Source: Desulfobulbus alkaliphilus (lineage in GTDB: Bacteria; Desulfobacterota; Desulfobulbia; Desulfobulbales; Desulfobulbaceae). From it: a stretch of 37,591 nt of DNA. The stretch covers positions 1 to 37,591 of the forward strand of contig NZ_JAFFQC010000034.1 of assembly GCF_016918545.1 (NCBI RefSeq), written 5' to 3'. Each line of letters opens with the position of its first letter. Positions within the stretch are counted from its first letter, which is position 1. The notes below the pieces were generated by a model. That model was not told the DNA's origin. It made no database searches and saw only the letters and a program-made list of their open reading frames with translations. Both the position numbers and the translations under genes were made by a program. Shown here in pieces: positions 25,778-35,264 of the stretch.

Positions 25778-28700
25778 ATGAAAATCCTTGCCATCCGTTT
25801 CCGCAATCTCAATTCCCTGGCCGGTTCCTGGTGGATCGATTTCACCGCCCCCGAATACACGACTGCCGGCATTTTTGCGATAACCGGACCCACTGGCGCG
25901 GGAAAATCCACCCTTCTCGATGCCATCTGCCTGGCCCTGTTCGGCCGGACCCCGAGACTTGGGCCGATCACCAAGGGAAGTAACGAGATCATGTCCCGCC
26001 GGACCGGAGACTGCTTTGCCGAGGTGGAGTTTGCAACCCGGCAAGGCAGGTTCCGTTGTCATTGGGGTCAGCATCGGGCCCATCGCCGTCCGGACGGCGA
26101 ATTGCAATCGTCCAGGCATGAGATCGTGGACGCCCGTACCGGCTCGATCCTGGAAACAAAAAGCCGCGAGGTAGCCCGCCGGGTGGAACAGGTCACGGGC
26201 ATGGATTACGATCGTTTTACCCGCTCGATCCTCCTGGCTCAGGGAAGCTTTGCCGCCTTTCTCGAGGCAGATCCCGATCAGCGGGCCCCGATCCTTGAGC
26301 AAATTACCGGGACCGGCATCTACTCGAGGATTTCCATTGCCGTGCATGAGCGGGTCAGTGAAGAGCGAAAGAAAACAGCCCTTCTGCGTGAGGCCATGGG
26401 TGCCATCCCCTTGCTGAGCGCGGAAGAGGAAGCAGCACTGACCACCCGGATCGAAGCAGAGTCGCGCCGCGGGATTGAGATCCAACAACAACTCGCTGCC
26501 CTGAGTGAGGCCCTGCACCGGATCAGGACCATCGAAACACTCCGGGAAATGATCAAGAACACGGAACAACTGCAGCAGGATCTGGAACAGCGCCGGCAGC
26601 AGGCGCGCGAGGATCTGCTTCGTTACGAGCGCGATCTGCGCGCGCAGACGCTGATTGAGAAATACACCGAGCTGCAGCACCTGCAGCAACGGGCAGCCGC
26701 CCTTGAGGCCGGGAATCAGGATCTGCGCACCCGGCTGCAACACCTGTGTGCCGAGCAGAAGACCGTGGCCGATGATCATGCCCGGGCCATGGAGCAACGA
26801 CAGCAGGCCGTCACAGCCCTCGAGCAAGAAAATGAGCAGATCAAAATCGTTCGCGCCCTTGACCTGCGCCTCCATGAAAAAAGGAAAAGCCGCAGACAGG
26901 TCGATGCCGCAGTCCTGACCACCGAGAAGACATCCCAGGAGCACCAGCAACGCCGGCTGGCCCTGGATCGGCAAAAGACAACGGTAACTCATCGGCTGGA
27001 GCAACTGGACACCTTTTTCCAGGAGCACGGGCACGACCATCTTCTCCTTGAACACCTGACCGGATTCCGTCAGCAACTGCTGCAACTGCATGAAACGGAA
27101 AACAATCGCCTGCAACTGGAACAAAGCCTGGAACAAAAACAACGCATCCAGCGTGATGCGCTGAACCGCGGCATTGGTGTACGCCATGAGGAGGAAAAAG
27201 CCCGTGGCGTCCTGACCGCGCTCAAACAGCGCCTGGATACCCTGGTGGAGCGGTGCGCAATCCTCGAGGATGGTGCCCCGCTGGATACCTGGCGCATCCG
27301 AATCGATCAGAGTGAACAACGGCTGCGGCAGCTGGAAAAAGTCACTGAACTCCTCGCCCGGCAGACTACTCTTCGCCAGGAGCAGACAGCAGGGAGCCAT
27401 GCGCTTGCCCAGGCACGGGAGCAGAAAAAAAACCTGCGCCGGGAGGTGGAGGAGCGCGAGGATCAGCGACGAAACAGCCAGCAACGAGTGCTGGAACTGG
27501 AAAAAAAAGAACGGCAGGCCAGAATAGTTCACAGCCTCGAAGAAGAACGTGGGCGCCTGGTTGACGGCAACCCATGTCCGTTGTGCGGTGCCGTGCATCA
27601 TCCCTGGGCCGAGGCACACCCTGATGTCGAGGCACCCGGTACGGCACTTGATCTGGAGCGATCAAAGCTGGAGTATCTGCAGCAGACCATCGGGGAGCAG
27701 CGGGAGACCCTGGTCGCGCAAACCAAGGATATCGAGCATCTCCAGAACACCCTTGACTCGGGACGTCAACAACTCAACGGGATCGAGGAGCAGGTTGCCC
27801 CCCTGCTGCCCCTGCTGCACCTTGATCCAATCCCGGACAAAGCATCCCGGACTGAGCATCTCCTGATTCAAGCCCGCGAAGAAACGGCAACACTCCAGCA
27901 GCGCTGCCATGATCTCGCCCAGGTGGAAAAAGAGCGCCATGGGGTGCGGCAACAATACGACCAGGCACTGACCCGGCATAGCGACCTGCTCCATCGGTTG
28001 CAGACCACGGAACATGAAGAAAAGACCGCGCGCCTGGATCTTGACCGGAGCGAGGAACACATTCGGGAAACACAGGCCCGGATCAATCGGCAACGCCGGG
28101 ACCTCCTGTTCCAGTTGCAACCTCTGGGCGTAACCTCCTGCCCGCCGCACCAGGCTGATCAGCTCCTGGCCGAACTGATAGCCCGCCAGACCACCTGGAA
28201 GGACCATCAACAACGCCAGGAACGGTTACGCAAGGAACAGGCCGGCTTGCAGGCGGAGCTGGACAAGGAAGACCTCGTCCTGACCAATCTCGACCAGACC
28301 CTGTCCCGGCACAAAGCCGAACGCGACACCTTGCTTCGGGAAGAAAGCGGATTGCAGCAGGAGCGGAGAGAACTCTACGGTGAACGTCTTCCCGACCTGG
28401 AGGAACAGAAATACAAACGCCTGGTCGAAACCGCGGAAGCTCGGGAAACTGAAACACGCAGTCGCTTGAACCGAATCGAACGGGACCGGCACAGCCTGGA
28501 GGAACAGCAGCGGCTCGGTGCCGCGGAACAAGAGGCTCTGCAGCCCCGAATCCGTCATCGGGAAGCCGAGTTACTCGCCAGCTTGCCGGCTCTTGGTTTT
28601 GAAAATATGGCGGAGTACCGCAACGCCCTGCTGCCAGCCAGCGATCGCGCCGCTCTCGGCAGACTGAAGCAGGAACTGGAACAGGAAGCAACCATGCTCA

Positions 28701-29446
28701 GCGCTCGTAAAGCAGAGCAGGCCGCGGCCCTCGCCCGAGAGGAACAGGAACATAACGAACAACAAGCGGCGGAAGATCTCCTTGCTCGACAGGAGGTGTT
28801 GGGTCGGGATCTGGAAGCGTTGCAGCAAGGCATCGGCGCGGAGCGAGATCGGCTTGCCGAGAACAGCAAACGCCGGCAGCAATGCGAACAGCGGCAACTC
28901 GCCCTGGATGCCCAGTTCTTGGAGCAGGAGCGATGGGATCTGCTCCACCAGCTGATCGGTTCGGCTGACGGTAAAAAATTCAGGGTCTTTGCCCAGGGCC
29001 TGACTTTTGAGGCCATGATCAGCCATGCCAATCGGCAACTGCAAAAAATGAACGATCGCTACATCCTGCTCCGTGACAGTAAAGAGCCCCTGGCCCTGCT
29101 GGTGATCGACACCTACCAGGCCGGCGAGATCCGATCAACCCGCAACCTCTCCGGTGGCGAAAGTTTCCTCGTCAGCCTGTCCCTGTCCCTGGGCCTGTCC
29201 GCCATGGCCAGTCACAATGTCCAGGTTGATTCGCTTTTCCTGGACGAAGGATTCGGGACTCTGGACGAAGAAGCCCTGGATATCGCGCTGCAGACGCTGG
29301 CCGGACTGCAGCAGGAGGGCAAACTGATCGGGATAATCTCCCATGTACCAATGCTGAAAGATCGGATCGAGGTCCGCATCCAGGTCCAGCCGGACCAAGG
29401 CGGCCGCAGTCGGCTGATCGGGCCGGGATGCGGTCTTTTTTCCTGA
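25778..29446 (+). CDS. sbcC: SbcCD ATPase subunit C
   Basis: This 1222-aa Rad50-like ATPase has Walker A GPTGAGKST at 37-45 and a Q-loop region around SILLAQGSFAAFLEADPDQR. Long coiled-coil arms meet at a zinc hook, CPLC (Cys600, Cys603), almost exactly at the midpoint. The C-terminal head has signature LSGGESFLVSLSLSLGLS and Walker B FLDEGFGTLDEEALD. It gates the SbcD nuclease with ATP and tethers DNA ends. No strong Shine-Dalgarno precedes ATG 25778. Because MITEs separate it from sbcD, it may depend on read-through or on a promoter in or next to the element. It converges with dgkA, 13 bp after its stop. Confidence 0.93.
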   Translation: MKILAIRFRNLNSLAGSWWIDFTAPEYTTAGIFAITGPTGAGKSTLLDAICLALFGRTPRLGPITKGSNEIMSRRTGDCFAEVEFATRQGRFRCHWGQHRAHRRPDGELQSSRHEIVDARTGSILETKSREVARRVEQVTGMDYDRFTRSILLAQGSFAAFLEADPDQRAPILEQITGTGIYSRISIAVHERVSEERKKTALLREAMGAIPLLSAEEEAALTTRIEAESRRGIEIQQQLAALSEALHRIRTIETLREMIKNTEQLQQDLEQRRQQAREDLLRYERDLRAQTLIEKYTELQHLQQRAAALEAGNQDLRTRLQHLCAEQKTVADDHARAMEQRQQAVTALEQENEQIKIVRALDLRLHEKRKSRRQVDAAVLTTEKTSQEHQQRRLALDRQKTTVTHRLEQLDTFFQEHGHDHLLLEHLTGFRQQLLQLHETENNRLQLEQSLEQKQRIQRDALNRGIGVRHEEEKARGVLTALKQRLDTLVERCAILEDGAPLDTWRIRIDQSEQRLRQLEKVTELLARQTTLRQEQTAGSHALAQAREQKKNLRREVEEREDQRRNSQQRVLELEKKERQARIVHSLEEERGRLVDGNPCPLCGAVHHPWAEAHPDVEAPGTALDLERSKLEYLQQTIGEQRETLVAQTKDIEHLQNTLDSGRQQLNGIEEQVAPLLPLLHLDPIPDKASRTEHLLIQAREETATLQQRCHDLAQVEKERHGVRQQYDQALTRHSDLLHRLQTTEHEEKTARLDLDRSEEHIRETQARINRQRRDLLFQLQPLGVTSCPPHQADQLLAELIARQTTWKDHQQRQERLRKEQAGLQAELDKEDLVLTNLDQTLSRHKAERDTLLREESGLQQERRELYGERLPDLEEQKYKRLVETAEARETETRSRLNRIERDRHSLEEQQRLGAAEQEALQPRIRHREAELLASLPALGFENMAEYRNALLPASDRAALGRLKQELEQEATMLSARKAEQAAALAREEQEHNEQQAAEDLLARQEVLGRDLEALQQGIGAERDRLAENSKRRQQCEQRQLALDAQFLEQERWDLLHQLIGSADGKKFRVFAQGLTFEAMISHANRQLQKMNDRYILLRDSKEPLALLVIDTYQAGEIRSTRNLSGGESFLVSLSLSLGLSAMASHNVQVDSLFLDEGFGTLDEEALDIALQTLAGLQQEGKLIGIISHVPMLKDRIEVRIQVQPDQGGRSRLIGPGCGLFS

Positions 29447-29459
29447 GCGCCAGAGGTCT

Positions 29460-29831
29460 TCAGGTGAGGAGAACCAGCAGCCAGACGAGCACAGCATGGA
29501 CCAGAGCCACGAACACCGCCGCGGATCCCAGGTCCTTGGCCAGTCCGGACAATTGGTGATGATCGGTACCGATACGATTAACCACCACCTCCACCGCCGT
29601 ATTGAGCAGTTCCACCAGCACCACCAGCACCACGCTGCCGACGAGCAACGCCCGCTCCACACCGCTGTCTCCAAGCCACAGGCCGAGAGGTATCAGCACC
29701 AGCGCAAGGAGCAGTTCCTGGCGAAACGCTTCTTCGTTTTTCCATGCCGCCATTAATCCGGCCTGGGAGCAGGTGATCGCCCGTATCAGTCTGGCCAGGC
29801 CCTGCCCATTCATTTTCTGCTGTTCAGTCAT
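29460..29831 (-). CDS. dgkA: diacylglycerol kinase
   Basis: This 123-aa small membrane kinase recycles diacylglycerol to phosphatidate (or phosphorylates undecaprenol). It has AAWKNEEAFRQE near the N-terminus, three hydrophobic helices, and the catalytic and metal-binding stretch VELLNTAVEVVVNRIG followed by SGLAKDLGSAAV, all as in E. coli DgkA (122 aa). I chose ATG 29831; an upstream TTG (29852) is also in frame. It converges with sbcC and is divergent from the two-CW regulator gene. Confidence 0.92.
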   Translation of the reverse strand: MTEQQKMNGQGLARLIRAITCSQAGLMAAWKNEEAFRQELLLALVLIPLGLWLGDSGVERALLVGSVVLVVLVELLNTAVEVVVNRIGTDHHQLSGLAKDLGSAAVFVALVHAVLVWLLVLLT

Positions 29832-29892
29832 GCGTGTTTGCTGTGGCTCCAATGGTCCGCTGTTCAGAGTGAGGTTTCAAGGTAAAACAGGT

Positions 29893-30018
29893 CCTGAATC
29901 CGTGACGGCTGGACTCTTGTTTTAATATATCTTACTGTAACCATGTTTTAATTGTTGCGAAATCCTTGGCAATACCTTTCACCAGCCGCCCTTCGCGGCA
30001 TCCGCTCACGGATTCAGG
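29893..30018 (+). repeat. MITE copy 8 (short form, 126 bp)
   Basis: Both terminal repeats are intact and exact 5-bp duplications CAGGT flank it (29888-29892 and 30019-30023). Compared with long copies it lacks about 92 bp between GGCATCCG and CTCACGGATTCAGG, the block that holds the large palindrome. The following 237 bp up to 30255 hold no gene I can support. Confidence 0.92.
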
Positions 30019-30255
30019 CAGGTGATACACGCTCACGAATCAAGAAGTGAGAGACGGTACCGAGGGTGTCGTCTCTGTGCCGCTAAGCTACACCATTTCT
30101 CCCTTCTTTTCCATGGGGTTCCGGCACGATCTCCGGTCCTGATGCAGACCCAACCATGACCGGTTCTGAAAAGAACTCTGACGGAAAATCAATTGCCGCT
30201 CTCGTCACCTTGTGGTATCAGTGAACAATGGTACTACTTCTTCCGGACCACTATC

Positions 30256-30627
30256 ATGAATCGAGAAACTTTTTCTAAGCTCAGGGCAAAACTGGGAAAA
30301 ACACAAAAAGCCCTTGCCACGCTGCTTGGGGTTTCCCTGAAAGCTGTGCAGAGTTACGAGCAGGGGTGGCGGCCCATTCCCATCCACGTCGAACGGCAGC
30401 TTTATTTTCTCCTGGTCAACCAGAGAAGAAGCGGTCGTGTCAAACGTCAGGATTGCTGGACCCTGAAAAAATGCGGACAAAAAAAAGAATGCCCGGCCTG
30501 GGAATTTCAAGCAGGGCACCTGTGCTGGTTCCTCAGCGGCACCCGGTGCCAATGCGCTGAGGATAAAACATGGAAGGACAAGATAGCCACCTGCCGTGAG
30601 TGTGATGCTCTGACTTCCCTGTTGTAG
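30256..30627 (+). CDS. XRE helix-turn-helix protein with two-CW cysteine domain
   Basis: This 123-aa protein joins an XRE-like helix-turn-helix (KLRAKLGKTQKALATLLGV, LKAVQSYEQGWRPIP) to a cysteine-rich C-terminus of the two-CW type: CW at 67-68, Cys73, CPAW at 79-82, CW at 90-91, Cys98, Cys100, Cys113 and Cys116. The eight cysteines suggest bound zinc or an iron-sulfur cluster, perhaps a redox or metal sensor; the family's ligand is not known to me. ATG 30256 is chosen because the residues before it are not family-like. The gene stands alone between MITEs. Confidence 0.8.
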   Translation: MNRETFSKLRAKLGKTQKALATLLGVSLKAVQSYEQGWRPIPIHVERQLYFLLVNQRRSGRVKRQDCWTLKKCGQKKECPAWEFQAGHLCWFLSGTRCQCAEDKTWKDKIATCRECDALTSLL

Positions 30628-30711
30628 GTAATCCGCGGCACCACGCTTCTTTTTCCTGGTTTGACCATCCCACCCGTGACCGTCCACCATCCAGGCGCGT
30701 GAATTTTTCCA

Positions 30712-30841
30712 TCTGAATCCGTGAAGGCTGGACGCTTGTTTTGGATATATCTTACTGTCATCAGATTATAATCGCAGGGAAGCCTTTGATAATAACATTC
30801 ACCAGCGGCCCTTCGGGACGTCCGTCCGCACGGATCCAGAC
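30712..30841 (+). repeat. MITE copy 9 (short form, 130 bp)
   Basis: It runs from TCTGAATCCGTGA to GGATCCAGA, slightly decayed ends that still mirror each other. Flanks TTCCA and CTCCA match at four of five positions. It retains TTATAAT, the CCCTTCGGGAC hairpin and only a stub of the large palindrome. Confidence 0.82.
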
Positions 30842-30993
30842 TCCAACAGGTACCGCCCCGTGATTGGCTGCATTCGTGGCTGCGGGTTTCTTCCCTGGCC
30901 GTGCCAGCGAGGCAGGGCGTCCTCTCATCAGTGACGACCTTCACCAGATAACCATACATGCGGCGGCCTGAACCCGCTCAAGATCAGTTGTCC

Positions 30994-32046
30994 ATGTCTC
31001 TTCAACGCGTTGGCATCGCCATGAGTGGCGGAGTGGATTCCACAATGGCTGCTTCCCTGCTCCTGGGTCAGGGATATGCAGTCCACGGCTTTTTCATGAT
31101 CCTGCCGCTTCCCTCTGCCGAACACCAGCGCACACGGGTGCAGGAGGTGGCAAACAAGTTGTCCCTGCCCCTGCATTTCGTCGACCTTCGCCGTCAGTTT
31201 ACCGCTCAGGTGATTCGCTCTTTCATTGACAGCTATCTTGACGGACAAACACCCAACCCCTGCATGCTCTGCAATCATCACATCAAATTCGGTCTGCTTG
31301 CTGACTTCATGATGAACAAAGGCATGGATATCATCGCCACCGGTCACTATGCCCGTGTTCAACAGCATGGTCATGCCCATTTTCTTGCCCGGGGCGTCGA
31401 CCGCCACAAGGACCAGTCCTATTTTCTTGCCAGAATCCCCGGCAATCTGCTGGAAAACACTCTCTTCCCTCTCGGCGAGTGGTCAAAAGATCAGGTGTAC
31501 CGCAGGGCCGCGGATCTTGGTTTTCAATTCCAGGGCGAAGAAAGCCAGGATGTCTGTTTCCTGTCCCGGGGACTGTCCTCTTTTCTGACCGGACAAGGCG
31601 TCCAGGAGCAGGACGGAGCCATTGTCGACCGCTATGGTACCATTCTCGGCCGACACAAAGGCATCTGGAATTATACCATTGGTCAGCGTCGCGGTCTGGC
31701 TTTGCCGGACGCGACGCCCTGGTATGTCACCGGTCTTGACGGGGAGCACAACCGGGTCATCGTCGGTAAACACACGGATCTCTTTGTAACCGCCTGTACC
31801 GTCGAGGACCTCCAGTGGCGGGACACCTTTCCTGCATTGCCCTGGCAGGGTCTGGTGCAGGTACGTTCACGGCATACCCCGGCAGCCACGCTGATCACCG
31901 AGACCGGTCCCGGCCGCTGGCACCTTGCTTTTGATACACCGCAGCGTGCTGTCACCCCTGGTCAGTTTGCTGTCTTCTACCATGGGGACCAGGTGCTGGG
32001 CAGTGCTGTCATCGCGAGGGCTGCGAGGGAAACGGCCTGGTCATGA
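30994..32046 (+). CDS. mnmA: tRNA-uridine 2-sulfurtransferase MnmA
   Basis: MnmA puts sulfur on U34 of tRNA Lys, Glu and Gln. This protein (350 aa from ATG 30994) has the PP-loop SGGVDS at 11-16, the catalytic cysteine in NPCMLCN (Cys93), and the second cysteine in ESQDVCFL (Cys188). It also has GHYAR, DQSYFLARI and IWNYTIGQRRGL. The C-terminal third is the beta-barrel region. ATG 30958 is an in-frame alternative adding 12 residues; neither has a strong Shine-Dalgarno. It overlaps mtaB by ATGA, pairing two tRNA thiolation enzymes in one transcript. Confidence 0.92.
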   Translation: MSLQRVGIAMSGGVDSTMAASLLLGQGYAVHGFFMILPLPSAEHQRTRVQEVANKLSLPLHFVDLRRQFTAQVIRSFIDSYLDGQTPNPCMLCNHHIKFGLLADFMMNKGMDIIATGHYARVQQHGHAHFLARGVDRHKDQSYFLARIPGNLLENTLFPLGEWSKDQVYRRAADLGFQFQGEESQDVCFLSRGLSSFLTGQGVQEQDGAIVDRYGTILGRHKGIWNYTIGQRRGLALPDATPWYVTGLDGEHNRVIVGKHTDLFVTACTVEDLQWRDTFPALPWQGLVQVRSRHTPAATLITETGPGRWHLAFDTPQRAVTPGQFAVFYHGDQVLGSAVIARAARETAWS

Positions 32047-33368
32047 AAATAATTGCCATCACCACGCTTGGCTGCAAGGTCAATCAGTTCGAATCAGCCG
32101 CCTTTGCTTCGACCTTTGAAGAACGGGGCTGCCGGATCGTTCCTTTTGACAGCGATGCGGATGTATATGTCATCAACACCTGCACCGTCACCGCCAAAGC
32201 CGGTCAGCAGTCGAGGCAGATGATCCGACGAGCCCTTCGTCGCCGGTCCGAGGCCAGGGTCGTGGTCACCGGCTGCTATGCCGAAATGGACCCGGAAGGC
32301 GTACTGAACCTTGACAGCACGCCGGTCTGCGTCATCGGCAATACCTGCAAGCATCTTTTGGTGGACACCGCTCTGGCCGATCATCAGTCCGACCTGGTCA
32401 TGCTGATGGGTACGATCCGGGACAGTAAAGAAATCTGTCTTCTGCCGGTACGCCGGTTCAAGGGGCGAAGCCGGGCCTATCTCCGTATTCAGGATGGTTG
32501 CGACAACTTCTGTTCCTACTGCATCGTGCCCTATACCAGGGGACGCAGCCGCAGCCTGTCCCTGGACAAGGTTCTGCAGCAGATTGAAGGGTTCAGCCAG
32601 CAAGGCTACCTGGAACTTGTGGTGACCGGCATCAACGTCGGCAAATACGGTCTCGATCTTGGCGGGGGGGAGACCGTGTACACTCTTCTGGAGCGGATCT
32701 GCCGCACTTTCCCCACGCTGCGCATTCGTCTCAGTTCCATTGAGCCAACAGAGGTGAATGAACATCTCCTCGAGTTAATGACGACCCATGCCAACTTCAT
32801 GCCGCACCTGCACATCCCTCTGCAGAGCGGCGACGACGAAGTCCTGGTCCGGATGAACCGGATATACACCCGGGCCCAATTTGCCGCTGTCATCGAGGCA
32901 GTGCACCGAAACCTGCCGTCGGCAGCTATCGGGTGTGATGTACTGTGCGGGTTTCCCGGCGAATCGGAACAGGCCGCAGCCAACACCTATGATCTGTTGG
33001 CTGGCCTGCCGGTGAGCTACCTGCATGTTTTTCCCTATTCTCCACGCCCCGGCACCCTGGCCGCCGCCTTCAGTGACCAGGTGTCCGGTCCGGTAAAAAC
33101 CTCTAGGATTCAGAGGTTGCGCCAGTTAGACGAGCAAAAACGACTCCATTTTTACGCACGCCATATCGGCACGATTCAACAGGTCCTGGTGGAACGTCGA
33201 CATAAAAAAACCAGCCTGCTGCAGGGATTTTCCGATAATTATATCCCCCTCCTCTTTCCAGGTGCGACCCGACTTGTCCACCAGGTTGTCCCTGTCCTCA
33301 TCAAAGATATGGACAAAGGTCAGCCTTTTGGAGCAATTGACGAGGCCTTCCTTGAGAAAAACCCTTAA
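32043..33368 (+). CDS. mtaB: tRNA t6A37 methylthiotransferase MtaB
   Basis: This 441-aa radical SAM enzyme converts t6A37 of tRNA to ms2t6A. The N-terminal cluster cysteines are Cys11 (TLGCKVNQFES), Cys47 (NTCTVT) and Cys78 (TGCYAE). The radical SAM cluster is CDNFCSYC (153-160), followed by VPYTRGRSRS. The C-terminal part is TRAM-like. TLGCKVNQ rather than the MiaB form TxGCQMN assigns it to the MtaB branch. The length is normal. It starts inside the mnmA stop (ATGA). Confidence 0.92.
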   Translation: MKIIAITTLGCKVNQFESAAFASTFEERGCRIVPFDSDADVYVINTCTVTAKAGQQSRQMIRRALRRRSEARVVVTGCYAEMDPEGVLNLDSTPVCVIGNTCKHLLVDTALADHQSDLVMLMGTIRDSKEICLLPVRRFKGRSRAYLRIQDGCDNFCSYCIVPYTRGRSRSLSLDKVLQQIEGFSQQGYLELVVTGINVGKYGLDLGGGETVYTLLERICRTFPTLRIRLSSIEPTEVNEHLLELMTTHANFMPHLHIPLQSGDDEVLVRMNRIYTRAQFAAVIEAVHRNLPSAAIGCDVLCGFPGESEQAAANTYDLLAGLPVSYLHVFPYSPRPGTLAAAFSDQVSGPVKTSRIQRLRQLDEQKRLHFYARHIGTIQQVLVERRHKKTSLLQGFSDNYIPLLFPGATRLVHQVVPVLIKDMDKGQPFGAIDEAFLEKNP

Positions 33369-33402
33369 ACCGGGTACGTTGTGACCCCAGTGGTACCGTG
33401 AA

Positions 33403-33620
33403 CCTGAATCCGTGACGGCTGGACGCTTGTTTTGGATATATTTTGCTGTAATTATAGTATAATTGCAGATAAACCCTTGATAAAAATTTTCTCCAGCCGC
33501 CCTTCGGGGCATCCGTCCGCACGCCATCTTCATTGCCCGTAACCGTCCGATAAAGAGTACTTTAATCGAACGGTCACGAACAACGAAGCTGACGCACGGA
33601 CGAACGCTCACGGATTCAGG
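33403..33620 (+). repeat. MITE copy 10 (long form, 218 bp)
   Basis: Intact ends, exact 5-bp duplications GTGAA (33398-33402 and 33621-33625), TATAAT in the left half and the full palindrome on the right. It begins 34 bp after mtaB. I see no gene in the 217 bp between it and the next copy. Confidence 0.93.
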
Positions 33621-33837
33621 GTGAAGTGATCGACCATGCCCGCTCTGGTCTGTACCACAGGTCGGAGTATGCCTGCTCGGGGCCGGACATCCGCCGGTTT
33701 ATGTTCCCCTGAGATGGTCATGGCTCCATGGAGGAGAGAGTGACGGCAAACGATGATCACCGACGTACCCCATTTTAAACGGCTGCGGCAGCCTTGCAGA
33801 GAAGCACTCCACATTCTGCCAGCCTGTTTACCCCTAC

Positions 33838-33972
33838 CCTGGATCCGTGAGCGTGCGGACGGACACCTTCAAAGGGGGGCAGGGGGGGTGAATTGCTAAA
33901 AATTACGTCACATTTTTAAAATGATTACAGCAAATTAAACCCAAAAAAGCGCCCTGCCGTCACGGATCCAGG
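33838..33972 (-). repeat. MITE copy 11 (short form, 135 bp, inverted)
   Basis: Ends CCTGGATCCGTGA and TCACGGATCCAGG are perfect inverted repeats of each other. Flanks CCTAC and CCTGC match at four of five positions. It keeps a short GTGCGGACGGAC stub of the palindrome. It lies 45 bp upstream of cinA. Confidence 0.88.
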
Positions 33973-34017
33973 CCTGCATGAAGCGCTGGCTGGTACATGG
34001 ACAACGAGGACAGATGC

Positions 34018-35241
34018 ATGATCGGAGAAATAATCGCCATCGGTGACGAGCTGACCTCCGGCCGGATAAACAACACAACCAGTGGATACATTGCGCGGCA
34101 ACTCTTTGCCCAGGGGCACCAGGTCAGGGCCATGCACACCATCGGTGATGCTCCCGAACTCATAGGGACCACCTTGAAAACCGCGCTGGACCGGGCTGAT
34201 TTTATTATTGTTACTGGTGGATTGGGGGCAACCACCGATGACCGGACCAACGAAGCCGTGGTCCGGGCCCTTGATCTCAAAACCAGGGTGCATCCATGTG
34301 TTCAGGCCTCCATCGAGGCCCGGCAACGTCGGAATATCGGCCGGGATACAGTTCCCCTGGCCAAACTGGCACTCCTGCCGGAAGGCGCTGAGGTGCTGGA
34401 CAAGGATTGTCGCATGGCCGGTTATCTGCTGCGATATGAAGGTAAACCTGTTTTTTTTCTGCCCGGTGTGCCACCACAAATGGAACTTTTGCTGCACAGC
34501 AGGGTCTTGCCTGCCCTGGAGACCTTTACCGCCACCCCTCTGGTGCCCACGCACCGGCAGATCTATCGCACCTGCGGCCTCCAGGAAATCGAGATCAACC
34601 AGCGGTTGCTGCCCCTGGAGGGGAAGAAGGATGTCCAGGTCGGGTATTACCCGGTTGGCTGTGAGGTGCATGTTACCCTGTCTCTTCCTGCCCGGGACGC
34701 TCGCCTCAGCGAATACGACTCCTTCATCAGGCAGGCGCTGGGGTTCTACCTCTTCGGGATCGGCGACGAAACCCTGGCCTTCTCCACCGGCCGGCTGCTT
34801 GAAGACCAAAGGCTCATGCTCTGTGTGGCCGAATCCTGCACCGGAGGACTTATCGGCAGCATGATTACCCAGACACCCGGCAGTTCCCGATGGTTTGCCG
34901 GAGGAGTCATAGCTTATGCCAATACCGTCAAACAGCATCTTCTCGGGGTAGATGAGGCCATATTGACCGAATTCGGCGCGGTCAGCGCGCAAACCGCCCG
35001 GGCCATGGCCATCGGTGCCGCTACCCGCCTGCAGGGTGATGTTGCGGTGGCCGCTACCGGCATTGCCGGCCCGGATGGCGGCGGTACCGATAAACCTGTG
35101 GGCACAGTGTTCCTTGGTCTTTTTTATCAGGGCAGGGTCATGGACCGGCTGTTTCACTTCAGCGGTTCCCGCCGGCATATTCAGGAACTGACCGCGTATA
35201 CGGCTTTAGACTTGGTCCGCCGTACCGTGCTCGAGAGTTAA
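34018..35241 (+). CDS. cinA: CinA family protein (NMN amidohydrolase / ADP-ribose pyrophosphatase-like)
   Basis: This 407-aa protein has two domains. The N-terminal COG1058/MoaB-like domain opens with [14 protein letters not shown] and contains [17 protein letters not shown]. The C-terminal CinA (PncC-like) domain has [20 protein letters not shown], then [15 protein letters not shown], and ends around [19 protein letters not shown]. PncC-type domains deamidate nicotinamide mononucleotide; in many bacteria cinA is co-transcribed with recA, as here (23 bp gap). I chose ATG 34018, with GAGGA upstream, over ATG 33997. Confidence 0.92.
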   Translation: MIGEIIAIGDELTSGRINNTTSGYIARQLFAQGHQVRAMHTIGDAPELIGTTLKTALDRADFIIVTGGLGATTDDRTNEAVVRALDLKTRVHPCVQASIEARQRRNIGRDTVPLAKLALLPEGAEVLDKDCRMAGYLLRYEGKPVFFLPGVPPQMELLLHSRVLPALETFTATPLVPTHRQIYRTCGLQEIEINQRLLPLEGKKDVQVGYYPVGCEVHVTLSLPARDARLSEYDSFIRQALGFYLFGIGDETLAFSTGRLLEDQRLMLCVAESCTGGLIGSMITQTPGSSRWFAGGVIAYANTVKQHLLGVDEAILTEFGAVSAQTARAMAIGAATRLQGDVAVAATGIAGPDGGGTDKPVGTVFLGLFYQGRVMDRLFHFSGSRRHIQELTAYTALDLVRRTVLES

Positions 35242-35264
35242 CATCAGATAGCAAGGAGAATTCC

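Noticed and set aside
25574-27619. A 681-codon open frame antisense to sbcC
   Set aside because: It is opposite a clearly coding coiled-coil region. Its Leu/Gln/Phe-rich product is what antisense of Glu/Gln/Lys-rich sequence gives, and sbcC has all expected motifs.
30075-30125. tRNA-like half on the minus strand (GGTGTAGCTTAGCGGCA)
   Set aside because: The D-stem does not pair properly and no anticodon arm or T-arm follows. At best it is a relic.
33126-33611. Minus-strand reading frames across MITE copies, with a recurring peptide containing MKMACGRMPRRAAGE and AVTDSG
   Set aside because: The peptide recurs (also at 12488-12772 and 23651-23878) only because the DNA repeat recurs. Starts and ends differ between copies, short forms lose it, and it has no ribosome site.
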